A stretch of DNA of 14,184 nucleotides from Chthoniobacter flavus. Lineage in GTDB: Bacteria > Verrucomicrobiota > Verrucomicrobiia > Chthoniobacterales > Terrimicrobiaceae. The position numbers and the translations under genes are program-made. Location of the stretch: contig CAMBAQ010000034.1 of the NCBI GenBank assembly GCA_945863785.1, positions 1 through 14,184 of the forward strand. The letters are read 5' to 3'. Positions 1 to 6,733 of this stretch are shown piece after piece. Every line of letters starts with the position of its first letter. Positions within the stretch are counted from its first letter, which is position 1. The notes under the pieces are model-generated. The model saw only the letters and a program-made list of their open reading frames with translations. It was not told the origin of the DNA and did no database searches.

Positions 1-2034
1 ATCGGGCATCCATTGCGTTCGAATGTCAAAATCTATCTTGCCCTTTTGGGAACGCTCGGCTGTGGAGCGTATGCGGGAGTGGCTCTCTATGCAAAAATGA
101 CGGGATGGGAATATCCCTTCTTTGACAAAGGGATGTGGGCACCACCGGATTTTGGTTTTTTCCCCAATCGCAACCATACGGCATCCCTGCTGGCGATGGG
201 GAGCATCTTGGCGCTGGGGGTGATTCGCGAAGCTTGGTCTACGAAAAAAATGGGGGTATTTGTACTCGCGGGAGGGGCGTTATCTCTTTGCGTTTACTCC
301 CTGTTGTTTCATTCGACGTCGCGCGCGGGCGTGGTTTTTCTTCTCGTAGGCGCGGTGATCTGGGTTTTGACGCTGGGCCAAAGGCACCGTTCGATTCCCT
401 TGCTGGTATCGTCGGCGGCGATTGCGATCGCCCTACTCATTTACTTTTTCACAGGAGATGGGGGCTCCAAGTTGCGTCTTCTTGAAATGGTTGGGATTCA
501 AAGCAAGCAGGTCGATGTTGGCTCTGCGGAAGCTGCGCCGCCTCCAGCGGGCGAGTCGGCTTTCTCGGATATGCGGTCCAAGATATTTTACGATACAGCG
601 CGAATGATTTGGGATTACCCCTTCACGGGAACGGGCCTCGGGTCTTATGCCTATGTCTATCCCCTATATGCAAATAAAAGTATCAGGGAGGCGGTAGCCC
701 TGCATCCGGAAAGCGATTGGCTGATGATCGCAGCGGAATCCGGTTTGCCTTGCCTGATTTGTGTGGGGCTGCTTTTGGGGTTTTTGCTGAGGGATATGCG
801 TGATCTTCAAGGGAGTCCGACGTGGTCATTGCGTTGGGGGATCATCTGTGGGGTGCTGGTCGGCATTTTACATGGTCTGGTTGATGTGCCGATCCATCGC
901 GTCGAGTTGGGATGGTGGATTCTGGTGCTGGCGGGGTTGGCTTTTGGATGCCCATCGGCTAAACGGACAGAAAGAAATCCCCAGTGGGTCGTGCAGCGCG
1001 GGATTTTTGCTGTCGGGGGAGGCGCTGTTTTTATAGTCGGAGTGCTTTTAGTTGGGGCGCAATGGTTCTCGCTTCCCCCTTTTCCGCCTTATCGCGCCGC
1101 TGCGGTTCTTCAAGAGATGCGCCAACTCGACTTTGCACAGAAGACCGACGATGCCATTAACTTGGCTCGACGAGAAATTTCGCTTTCTCCCATGTCACGC
1201 GGACTCTACCGCGAGCTAAGCGCCTATCTTCTACAAAATGGCGGTGATCCCTTCGAGGTGGATGCGATTTTTGCTCTGGAGCGCGCCCTCAATCCCGTGA
1301 GTGCGAAGCTGCCCCATTCACAAGGGAAAGCTTGGCTTGCCCGTGATCCTTTGCGCGCAGCTCCGCTGTGGGGAGAGGCCCTCCAAAAGCAGGTGCGAAT
1401 CCATAATGCGGGAGTTTATGCCAACGTCGAAGAGATGTTCGGAAATATGCTGGGGTCAGCCCGAAGTCACCCAGGGCTTGCCACTGCTATGGGCGTCTAT
1501 GCTCGCACTTCACCAGCCACGTGGCTCATTTGGATTGCCCGCGCTCCCAAGGGCAGCATTGAGAAAGCGGCGAAAGATGCGGAATTCCTAGCCCTGCTCG
1601 ACCCCGAGGAGCAGCGCAAATTTTTGCTGACTTGGAATAACGTTGGAGATCGACAGGCGATGGAATCGTTTCTAGATGCCAATCCCAAGTGGAACGATGC
1701 CGCGTGGCCTTTGCGTGTTCGACAATTGATTGAGAAAAAAGATTTTCAAGCCGTTGTGCTCGCAACTCAAGAGCGATATGCGATCGATCTGAAGTTGCCC
1801 GAACCCAAAAATCCCGAAGACATATCGATGAGTCTAGCGGAAACAGTGGCGGCGCTGGCTATGCGCGGAAATCTCGTGAGTGCCCGACGGATGATTCAAG
1901 AGTCAGTCCAAGCGAAGGAACCTGAGGGGTTACGGTTGCAGTGCATTTTGGCGATGATGAGCAACGATTGGGCTTCCGCTTGGAAGTCGATGGATGCCTA
2001 TCTGCGTGAAACGAATCGCGGAAATCTACCCTGA
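1..2034 (+). CDS. O-antigen ligase/polymerase-like membrane protein with C-terminal TPR-like region (5' truncated)
   Basis: This is a polytopic inner-membrane protein of the Wzy/WaaL O-antigen ligase type, a family that joins or polymerises lipid-linked glycans at the periplasmic face. The reading frame is open to the left window edge. The first possible start inside the window is a TTG at base 13, but family members normally have several more membrane helices before this point, so the 5' end is missing. Counting from the TTG, helices lie near residues 7-27, 57-72, 80-98, 105-120 and 130-146. An NRNH motif is at 52-55 and a STSRAG motif at 101-106. The Wzy_C-type segment is at about 190-260, with DYPFTGTGLGSY and then HPESDWLMIAAESGLP, followed by more helices to about 350. 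Residues 360-673 are soluble and helical, TPR-like, and probably periplasmic. The gene converges with the PAS gene, 4 bases apart. The substrate cannot be read from sequence; a sugar polymerase is as likely as a ligase. Confidence 0.8.
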   Translation: MGHPLRSNVKIYLALLGTLGCGAYAGVALYAKMTGWEYPFFDKGMWAPPDFGFFPNRNHTASLLAMGSILALGVIREAWSTKKMGVFVLAGGALSLCVYSLLFHSTSRAGVVFLLVGAVIWVLTLGQRHRSIPLLVSSAAIAIALLIYFFTGDGGSKLRLLEMVGIQSKQVDVGSAEAAPPPAGESAFSDMRSKIFYDTARMIWDYPFTGTGLGSYAYVYPLYANKSIREAVALHPESDWLMIAAESGLPCLICVGLLLGFLLRDMRDLQGSPTWSLRWGIICGVLVGILHGLVDVPIHRVELGWWILVLAGLAFGCPSAKRTERNPQWVVQRGIFAVGGGAVFIVGVLLVGAQWFSLPPFPPYRAAAVLQEMRQLDFAQKTDDAINLARREISLSPMSRGLYRELSAYLLQNGGDPFEVDAIFALERALNPVSAKLPHSQGKAWLARDPLRAAPLWGEALQKQVRIHNAGVYANVEEMFGNMLGSARSHPGLATAMGVYARTSPATWLIWIARAPKGSIEKAAKDAEFLALLDPEEQRKFLLTWNNVGDRQAMESFLDANPKWNDAAWPLRVRQLIEKKDFQAVVLATQERYAIDLKLPEPKNPEDISMSLAETVAALAMRGNLVSARRMIQESVQAKEPEGLRLQCILAMMSNDWASAWKSMDAYLRETNRGNLP

Positions 2035-2038
2035 TGGC

Positions 2039-2437
2039 TTAGGGTAGCTTCCGCTCGATGGCCATGAAGCCCTTGAGTGAAGAAGTCTCGTCTTTCCAAG
2101 GGTGGAGTTCGATTTGGACGCGGTAAATACTCTGATCCTTGTGGTAATTTAAAACTTCAGTCACGCAGGAAGTGCCGGTCTGGATTGCTGCTCTCAATGG
2201 AGCCAAGCTTTCTGGCGTGGTGGCCGAACCCTGCAAGAAGGTGCCCGGTTTTTTGCCGCGCACCTCATCAAAGGTGTAACCGCAAAGATTCGAAAAAGCA
2301 GGGTTGATGGCTATCACCTCCCCCTTTTCATCAGTAAAAACGCGGGCGGGCTCAGCCTCTATTCGCATTAATACTTTGGAAAGCGTTTCTGATTCTCCAA
2401 GGAAGGGCGATAGGGGTGGGTTTGTAAGATTGGTCAT
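2039..2437 (-). CDS. Stand-alone PAS domain protein
   Basis: A 132-residue protein made almost entirely of one PAS domain of the PAS_9/LOV-like sequence type. Recognisable parts are ARVFTDEKGEVIAINPAF (the first strands), FSNLCGYTFDEVRGKKPGTF (the helical segment), and the closing strands around HKDQSIYRVQIELHPW. No kinase, GGDEF or DNA-binding output domain and no membrane segment is present. At the place where true LOV photoreceptors have GxNCRFLQ, this protein has GKKPGTFLQ, so the photoactive cysteine is absent. The ATG at 2437 is chosen; a TTG directly before it would add one residue. No clear ribosome binding site precedes either. The gene lies 61 bases after the stop of the CobA-HemD gene on the same strand and may be co-transcribed with it. 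A cytoplasmic sensor or protein-interaction role is possible; the ligand is unknown. Confidence 0.75.
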   Translation of the reverse strand: MTNLTNPPLSPFLGESETLSKVLMRIEAEPARVFTDEKGEVIAINPAFSNLCGYTFDEVRGKKPGTFLQGSATTPESLAPLRAAIQTGTSCVTEVLNYHKDQSIYRVQIELHPWKDETSSLKGFMAIERKLP

Positions 2438-2498
2438 CAAACTAAGAGGTTATGCACAATATTACGTTCAGGTGATCCGCATGGATGCGTTTAATCTG

Positions 2499-4010
2499 CT
2501 ACGGCTTTTTGTAAAACTTGAGAATGCTCGCGACAAGACCAGGGATATCGTGCACAGGAGCCTCCACATCGACGGGCATTTTGAGACTCTGCATCGTTTT
2601 GGATGTGACTGGGCCTATGCTAGCAAAGCTAACTCCCTCGTGAGCAGGGAGTCCAAGTGCATGGAAGTTTTCGGCTGTCGAGGAACTGGTGAAAGTGACC
2701 ATGTCGGCACCCTCCGAGCGGTAGCGCTCGATTCCTCCACTGGCATCTTCCGTTTCGGGAACAGTACGATAAGCGACTGTCTCGTCTACGATGGCTCCGA
2801 GCTTTTCGAGTTCAACGGGAAGGACGTCGCGCGCGCCCTCTGCGCGGGCGAGAAGGACCTTCACATTTTCGAGACTGGCTTCCTTTTGAAGAGCCTTGAG
2901 GATTTCTTCGGCTACGTATTTTTCTGGCTGAACGTCGACAGCGAAACGGTAGGATCGTACGCGTTCTGCTGTGGCTGGGCCGATAGCGGCAATGCGTGCG
3001 GCACCTAGACTGCGCGCGTCTTTGTAAAGATCGTAAAAAGCTCCAAAGAACGCATCAACGCCATTGGGGCTTGTAAAAATGATCCACTCGTAGATGTGGC
3101 TATAGGCAACGATTTCGTAGAACTCCCGTTTGTTCGGAGCAGGTTCAATCCGAATGGTCGGCATTTCAAAAGCGTCCGCTCCGAGTTCCCGTAAGCGTTG
3201 AACGAGATCTCCCGCTTGCTGGCGGGTGCGGGTTACGGCGATGCGTTTTCCAAAGAGGGGCTTGGACTCAAACCAGTTTAATTTGTCTCTCAGCCCAACC
3301 ACGTCACCGAATACAGCCACGGCGGGGGCTTTAAATGCGGCAACTTCGGCTTTCGCTGCAATATCGCTCACAGTGCCAGTGATGGTCTCTTGACGCCCAG
3401 TTGTAGCCCAACGGACGAGTGCAACTGGAGTGGAGGCATCCATCCCAGCGGTCATCATCCCTTGTGATATGATCGAGAGGCGTTCGATGCCCATTAGCAT
3501 GATTTTTGTGCCAGGAGCGGAGGCGATGGCTTTGTAGTCGAGGGAGGTCTCGGATTTAGTGGGATCTTCGTGTCCGGTGAAGATCGTGAGCATGGTGTTA
3601 TGAGCCCGGTGCGTGACAGGAATACCGGCGTAGGCAGGGCCTCCAATAGCTGAAGTTACACCGGGAACCACCTCGAAGCGGCAACCCGCTTGGACAAGGG
3701 CTTCCGCTTCCTCGCCTCCACGGCCAAACAAAAATGGATCACCGCCCTTGAGCCGCGTCACCGTTTTACCTGCGCGGGTTTTCTGAACGATTAGGTCGTT
3801 GATTTCATCCTGCTTGAGGGTGTGGGCGCCTGCTTTTTTCCCAGCATAAATTTTTTCGACGCCTTCGCGGGCCCATTTCAGGATTTCCGGATTGCAAAGG
3901 TAATCGTAGATGAGGACATCAGCCCGCTCGATGCATTCGCGAGCCTTCAGGGTGAGCAAAAGGGGATCGCCGGGGCCGGCTCCAACGAGAAAACAAATTC
4001 CATGTGACAT
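2499..4010 (-). CDS. Bifunctional uroporphyrinogen-III C-methyltransferase / uroporphyrinogen-III synthase
   Basis: A 503-residue fusion of two tetrapyrrole enzymes. The N-terminal part (about 1-245) is SUMT/CobA, which uses S-adenosylmethionine to make precorrin-2 from uroporphyrinogen III, leading to siroheme or cobalamin. Its signatures are VGAGPGDP (9-16), RLKGGDPFLFGRGGEEAEAL (86-105) and VPGVTSAIGGPAYAGIPVTHR from about 115. The C-terminal part (about 252-503) is HemD, which cyclises hydroxymethylbilane to uroporphyrinogen III. It opens with GKRIAVTRTRQQ and contains IIFTSPNGVDAFF, IAAIGPATAERV, VTFTSSSTAENF and FASIGPVTS. One polypeptide therefore makes uroporphyrinogen III and diverts it to the methylated branch. 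The fusion is known in several bacterial groups. The ATG at 4010 begins directly before the first beta strand, and no strong ribosome site is visible. The gene is divergent from the zinc-ribbon gene; no hemC is in the window. I give no symbol because both cobA-hemD and hemDX-type names are used. Confidence 0.95.
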   Translation of the reverse strand: MSHGICFLVGAGPGDPLLLTLKARECIERADVLIYDYLCNPEILKWAREGVEKIYAGKKAGAHTLKQDEINDLIVQKTRAGKTVTRLKGGDPFLFGRGGEEAEALVQAGCRFEVVPGVTSAIGGPAYAGIPVTHRAHNTMLTIFTGHEDPTKSETSLDYKAIASAPGTKIMLMGIERLSIISQGMMTAGMDASTPVALVRWATTGRQETITGTVSDIAAKAEVAAFKAPAVAVFGDVVGLRDKLNWFESKPLFGKRIAVTRTRQQAGDLVQRLRELGADAFEMPTIRIEPAPNKREFYEIVAYSHIYEWIIFTSPNGVDAFFGAFYDLYKDARSLGAARIAAIGPATAERVRSYRFAVDVQPEKYVAEEILKALQKEASLENVKVLLARAEGARDVLPVELEKLGAIVDETVAYRTVPETEDASGGIERYRSEGADMVTFTSSSTAENFHALGLPAHEGVSFASIGPVTSKTMQSLKMPVDVEAPVHDIPGLVASILKFYKKP

Positions 4011-4087
4011 TTCCGCAATCTTTGCAGGATGAGGCTCCTGAATAAATCATTTTGATTGGCTGGATAATTTTAAAAAGAAAAGGCATG

Positions 4088-4801
4088 ATGTACGCCATGC
4101 TAGAAGCCATCGAAAAACTCCTCGCCCTCCAGGATAAAGATCAGCGACTTCGTTCGCTGCGTCAGGAGTTGCAGGCCATACCGGCGGATATCGCCACTAA
4201 GGAAAAACTCATCGCTGATTCTGCCTCGAGGCTCGAGCAGGCCCGAACTCGGGCGAAGGTCATCGAAGTCGAAAAGAAAACCCTCCAAGTCGAGGCCAGT
4301 TCAAAGCGTGAGCAGATCGCTCGCTACAAGACGCAGCAAATGCAGACCCGTAAAAATGAGGAGTTCACGGCTCTAGCCCACGAAATCGCCGGTGCTGAAA
4401 AAGTGGTTTCCGGGATTGAGGACAAAGAACTCACTCTGATGGAAGAGGCAGAAAATCTCCGACCACAGATCGCTGCGGCTGAGAAAATCTATGCGGAGGA
4501 GAAGGCCCGCTATGATGGCCAAATCAACATACTCAGGGAAAAAACGACTAATCTCAAAACTCGCATTGCCGATCTGGAACAGCTCCGGCCTGCTGCGATT
4601 GAGGGAATAGATGAGGATTTACTCGAGCGATACGAACGCTTGTTCCACAATAAGAATGCGCAAGCTGTCGTGGCTCTGGAACATGAGGTTTGCATGGGAT
4701 GCCATATGAAGGTGACCTCGCAGACAGGCTTGGCGCTCCGGGCCGATAAGACCATTGTCTCCTGCCCTCAGTGTGGTCGACTCTTGCATCTTCCAGCCTA
4801 A
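4088..4801 (+). CDS. Coiled-coil protein with C-terminal C4 zinc ribbon
   Basis: A protein of about 237 residues with a long charged helical region (about 1-185) that reads as antiparallel coiled coil, followed by a zinc ribbon of the zf-RING_7 (PF02591) type. The metal ligands are two CxxC pairs, CMGC at about 202-205 and CPQC at about 226-229, near the C-terminus. The N-terminus MLEAIEKLLALQDKDQRL is typical of this widespread bacterial family, which is thought to bind nucleic acid or protein; no function is firmly established. The start is uncertain. A TTG at 4052 is in frame but poor. ATGs occur at 4085, 4088 and 4097, and an AAAAGG tract ends at 4083, which best serves 4088, although 4097 matches the family N-terminus. 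The gene faces the VWA gene convergently with 36 bases between the stops and has no obvious functional link to its neighbours. Confidence 0.88.
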   Translation: MYAMLEAIEKLLALQDKDQRLRSLRQELQAIPADIATKEKLIADSASRLEQARTRAKVIEVEKKTLQVEASSKREQIARYKTQQMQTRKNEEFTALAHEIAGAEKVVSGIEDKELTLMEEAENLRPQIAAAEKIYAEEKARYDGQINILREKTTNLKTRIADLEQLRPAAIEGIDEDLLERYERLFHNKNAQAVVALEHEVCMGCHMKVTSQTGLALRADKTIVSCPQCGRLLHLPA

Positions 4802-4837
4802 GACACTCGCCCGCGCAGTTTCGGAAGCGTGTGGGGA

Positions 4838-5869
4838 TTATTTTAGCTCGATCATCTTTCCGCCACTGCGTTGGGAGATGTTCTTCATTTCCCGCGAGTC
4901 CTCATCCTTGGCTTCGAAGGCGATGAAGTTGACTTTGCAGTCGCCAGATTTGCAAAGATTCTCAGTGAATATTTTCTTCACTTCTTTCCAAGGGATCGTT
5001 CCCGCACTACCACCGGCTTTCCACTGAAAGCTCCCATCGGAAATGATGAAAATCACGTCAGGCTTCATTTCAGCGGCGATGGCAAGAACGCCGATAAAAC
5101 CTTGAGCATTGGATGTGACCTTGGACGATTCCGACATGCTCCCTTTTGTCACCCACTCGGATTGCACCCAATTCACTGCCGCTGCGCGGTTGTTGTCCGT
5201 AGCTGGGAGGAGTTCTTTACTAAAAGGTTTGTAGTTTTGGGTGAACTGGATGATTCCGAACTTCGAGGTGATGGGGAGTTTTCCAATGAGGTTGATTGTT
5301 TCCTGCTGGATTTTTTCGAGTGGGACACCTGCTTTGGCCGCCTTATGGGTCACACTCAAAGAAACGTCAAAAAGAAGGAGGATCCGTTGCCCGCTCGATT
5401 GGATTCCCAAAAAACTCATCCCCTTGTCACCAAAGCCTCCAGCCCCAGCGCTGGCAGCACCGGAACCAGTTCCCATCGCCCCAATATTCGATAGGGATGT
5501 GATTTGATCGCCGATGAACTGGGAGGGATCCAGTGGCAGCATTTGGTCTAATGGGAGGTTGGGCACATCCGGCAAGGAAAAGGCCGTGGGGCGGGAGCTT
5601 TGCATCTTGTCGCTAAAGGTGGGTTTAGGGGCGATGGCATCGAGTTCTGCCATATTCATTTTTGCCTCCCGTTTTTTGGCTGGGATTCGGACATCTCTCG
5701 TGGTCTTGAATTCCGCCGGGGCCTCCGCGAAATAGCGCGCGACGACAATGATTCCAGCAACGATGCCCGCTGCCACATGGATTCCAATACTGATTAATAT
5801 GATTGTGATGACCAATCGACGGCGACTTGAGCCCCCGCTTGAAATGATTCGTGATGGTGAGAGCGTCAT
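4838..5869 (-). CDS. Membrane-anchored VWA domain protein with TonB-like transmembrane helix
   Basis: A 343-residue protein and the last gene of the ExbB/ExbD operon. A positively charged N-terminus (RRR at 16-18) precedes one transmembrane helix (about 19-45), which predicts an N-in, C-periplasm topology. The helix contains SIGIH (S27, H31), the same SxxxH spacing as the essential Ser16/His20 of E. coli TonB, which contacts ExbB/ExbD. Residues 50-125 are a proline- and charge-containing linker, and 130-150 are glycine/alanine/serine-rich. A von Willebrand factor A domain occupies about 160-343, with the MIDAS motif DVSLS (168-172), a candidate metal Thr near 252 and ISDG with D278. The only cysteines are C306 and C311, which could form a disulfide in the periplasm. 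There is no TonB C-terminal domain. The ATG overlaps the preceding ExbD stop (ATGA), and an AGGAG lies 7 bases upstream. Function is unknown; an effector of the ExbBD motor is my inference. Confidence 0.85.
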   Translation of the reverse strand: MTLSPSRIISSGGSSRRRLVITIILISIGIHVAAGIVAGIIVVARYFAEAPAEFKTTRDVRIPAKKREAKMNMAELDAIAPKPTFSDKMQSSRPTAFSLPDVPNLPLDQMLPLDPSQFIGDQITSLSNIGAMGTGSGAASAGAGGFGDKGMSFLGIQSSGQRILLLFDVSLSVTHKAAKAGVPLEKIQQETINLIGKLPITSKFGIIQFTQNYKPFSKELLPATDNNRAAAVNWVQSEWVTKGSMSESSKVTSNAQGFIGVLAIAAEMKPDVIFIISDGSFQWKAGGSAGTIPWKEVKKIFTENLCKSGDCKVNFIAFEAKDEDSREMKNISQRSGGKMIELK

Positions 5870-6306
5870 TCTTCCTCTCCTGTGGCTCCGGCGAAGGTCA
5901 CCCCTTGAATTCCCGCAAGGGCGCAGGCATTTAAGACATCGACAACCCGCTGGTGAACAGCGTTATCGCCGACATCGAGCGTGATGAGGGCCTCTGTTTT
6001 GTTTGCGACAGCGGACTCTTTGAAACGTTTCAGGGTGGAGAGCAATGCGGGAAGATCGTGGCTTTCGATTTGGTCGAGAGGGAGATCGTTGAGGAGGATT
6101 TGGCCGTTGTCCTGAATGATGAGTCTTTGCTCGTCTGGAATTTCCAGAGTTTGTTCCTGTGGGATCGTTCCAGGGAGAGTCATGGTCATATCCGACTCTT
6201 GTTTCACGGGCTTTGATGTCAGGATGTAAAAAAAGAGAAGCAGGAAGCAAACATCGATCATGGGTGCGATCTGCAACTCGATCTGGGGGTGTTCGAGGCG
6301 TTTCAT
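5866..6306 (-). CDS. ExbD/TolR-family proton-channel protein (second copy)
   Basis: A 146-residue ExbD/TolR family protein: a short cytoplasmic N-terminus, one transmembrane helix (about 15-31) and a periplasmic domain. The helix begins LQIAPMIDVCFLLLFFYIL. D18 sits at the position of the proton-carrying aspartate of E. coli ExbD (Asp25). The periplasmic domain (about 45-146) shows the usual pattern of short strands and helices, with ILLNDLPLD near the middle and a C-terminal GVTFAGATGEEE. ExbD dimers work inside an ExbB pentamer and convert the proton motive force into movement of a periplasm-spanning partner. The start ATG overlaps the stop of the other ExbD gene by ATGA, and its own stop overlaps the VWA start the same way. 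A GGAG at 6317-6320 lies 10 bases upstream. It is clearly diverged from the first ExbD copy outside the helix, so it is not a recent duplicate. Confidence 0.93.
   Translation of the reverse strand: MKRLEHPQIELQIAPMIDVCFLLLFFYILTSKPVKQESDMTMTLPGTIPQEQTLEIPDEQRLIIQDNGQILLNDLPLDQIESHDLPALLSTLKRFKESAVANKTEALITLDVGDNAVHQRVVDVLNACALAGIQGVTFAGATGEEE
5877..5881 (-). promoter_or_regulatory. Strong Shine-Dalgarno site of the VWA gene
   Basis: The minus strand reads AGGAG followed by 7 bases and then the VWA ATG at 5869. This is the best ribosome site in the window, where most genes have none that is clear. It lies inside the last codons of the second exbD gene (those for the final EEE), so the VWA protein can be translated both by coupling at the ATGA overlap and by fresh initiation. 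Confidence 0.65.
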
Positions 6307-6725
6307 TTTTGAATGACTCCGAAAATCACCTCGATAGCACCAGCCTCGCTGGCAATGGCCATCACTTCCTTGATCTTTTTACCCGGAGTGCCGGCATCCG
6401 CGCGGATGGAAAGTTTGAGCGGAGGGAAATCTTTGAATCGTTGTTTGAGATGCGCCGTGAGTTCCTTGGGGGTTACGGCTCGGCTTCCGCTGAAGAGTTG
6501 ACCTTTGGCGTCAATATTGACGACATCCCTTGCGCCTTCATCAGTCGGAATCTTGCCCGTTTTCGCTAGCGGGATTTTGATATCCATAAGCTTGTCGGCT
6601 TTGGTGATTTTTCCAGCCAGCATGAAGAAAAATAACAACAACAACGTGACATCGACCATAGGTGCAATCTGGAGACCGACCTCGTCGTGCTGAACCCTGC
6701 GGATGCGTCTTCGTGTAGCAGACAT
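6303..6725 (-). CDS. ExbD/TolR-family proton-channel protein (first copy)
   Basis: A 140-residue ExbD/TolR family protein. A basic N-terminus (RRRIRR at 5-10) is followed by a transmembrane helix starting LQIAPMVDVTLLLLFFFML, with D25 at the conserved proton-binding position. The periplasmic domain contains DVVNIDAKGQLF, a helix ELTAHLKQRF and a last strand around IEVIFGVIQK, as expected for the family. The product should form the rotating or moving core of the channel with ExbB. The gene starts 8 bases after the exbB stop and ends in a 4-base ATGA overlap with the second exbD gene, so the four products are probably made in coupled amounts. Having two different ExbD genes after one exbB is known from other diderms and suggests that the ExbD dimer may be a heterodimer; that is inference. 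Confidence 0.93.
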   Translation of the reverse strand: MSATRRRIRRVQHDEVGLQIAPMVDVTLLLLFFFMLAGKITKADKLMDIKIPLAKTGKIPTDEGARDVVNIDAKGQLFSGSRAVTPKELTAHLKQRFKDFPPLKLSIRADAGTPGKKIKEVMAIASEAGAIEVIFGVIQK

Positions 6726-6733
6726 GGGTTTCT

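Noticed and set aside
2039..2437. LOV photoreceptor
   Set aside because: The photoactive cysteine position reads GKKPGTFLQ, without Cys, so light sensing by adduct formation is excluded.
2478..2489. Palindrome CGCATGGATGCG after the CobA-HemD stop
   Set aside because: The loop would be only 2 bases and no T run follows on the minus strand, so it is not a credible terminator.
2304..3008. Plus-strand open frame of 234 codons
   Set aside because: It lies antisense to the PAS and HemD coding regions, has no recognisable domain, and looks like a shadow frame.
4025..4040. Inverted repeat CAGGA-TGAGGC-TCCTG upstream of the CobA-HemD gene
   Set aside because: Arms of 5 bases arise easily by chance and there is no second copy or promoter alignment to support an operator.
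4804..4833. Imperfect inverted repeat CACTCGC / GCGTGTG between convergent stops
   Set aside because: It has one mismatch, a 16-base loop and a poor T tail; too weak to call a bidirectional terminator.
4871..5494. Plus-strand open frame of 207 codons
   Set aside because: It is antisense to the VWA gene, which has clear family motifs; the plus-strand product has low-complexity, unfamiliar sequence.
4838..6725. Bat-type (BatA/BatB with MoxR) VWA system
   Set aside because: There is no MoxR AAA+ ATPase or DUF58 gene, and the VWA protein has an N-terminal TonB-like helix rather than the Bat membrane layout.
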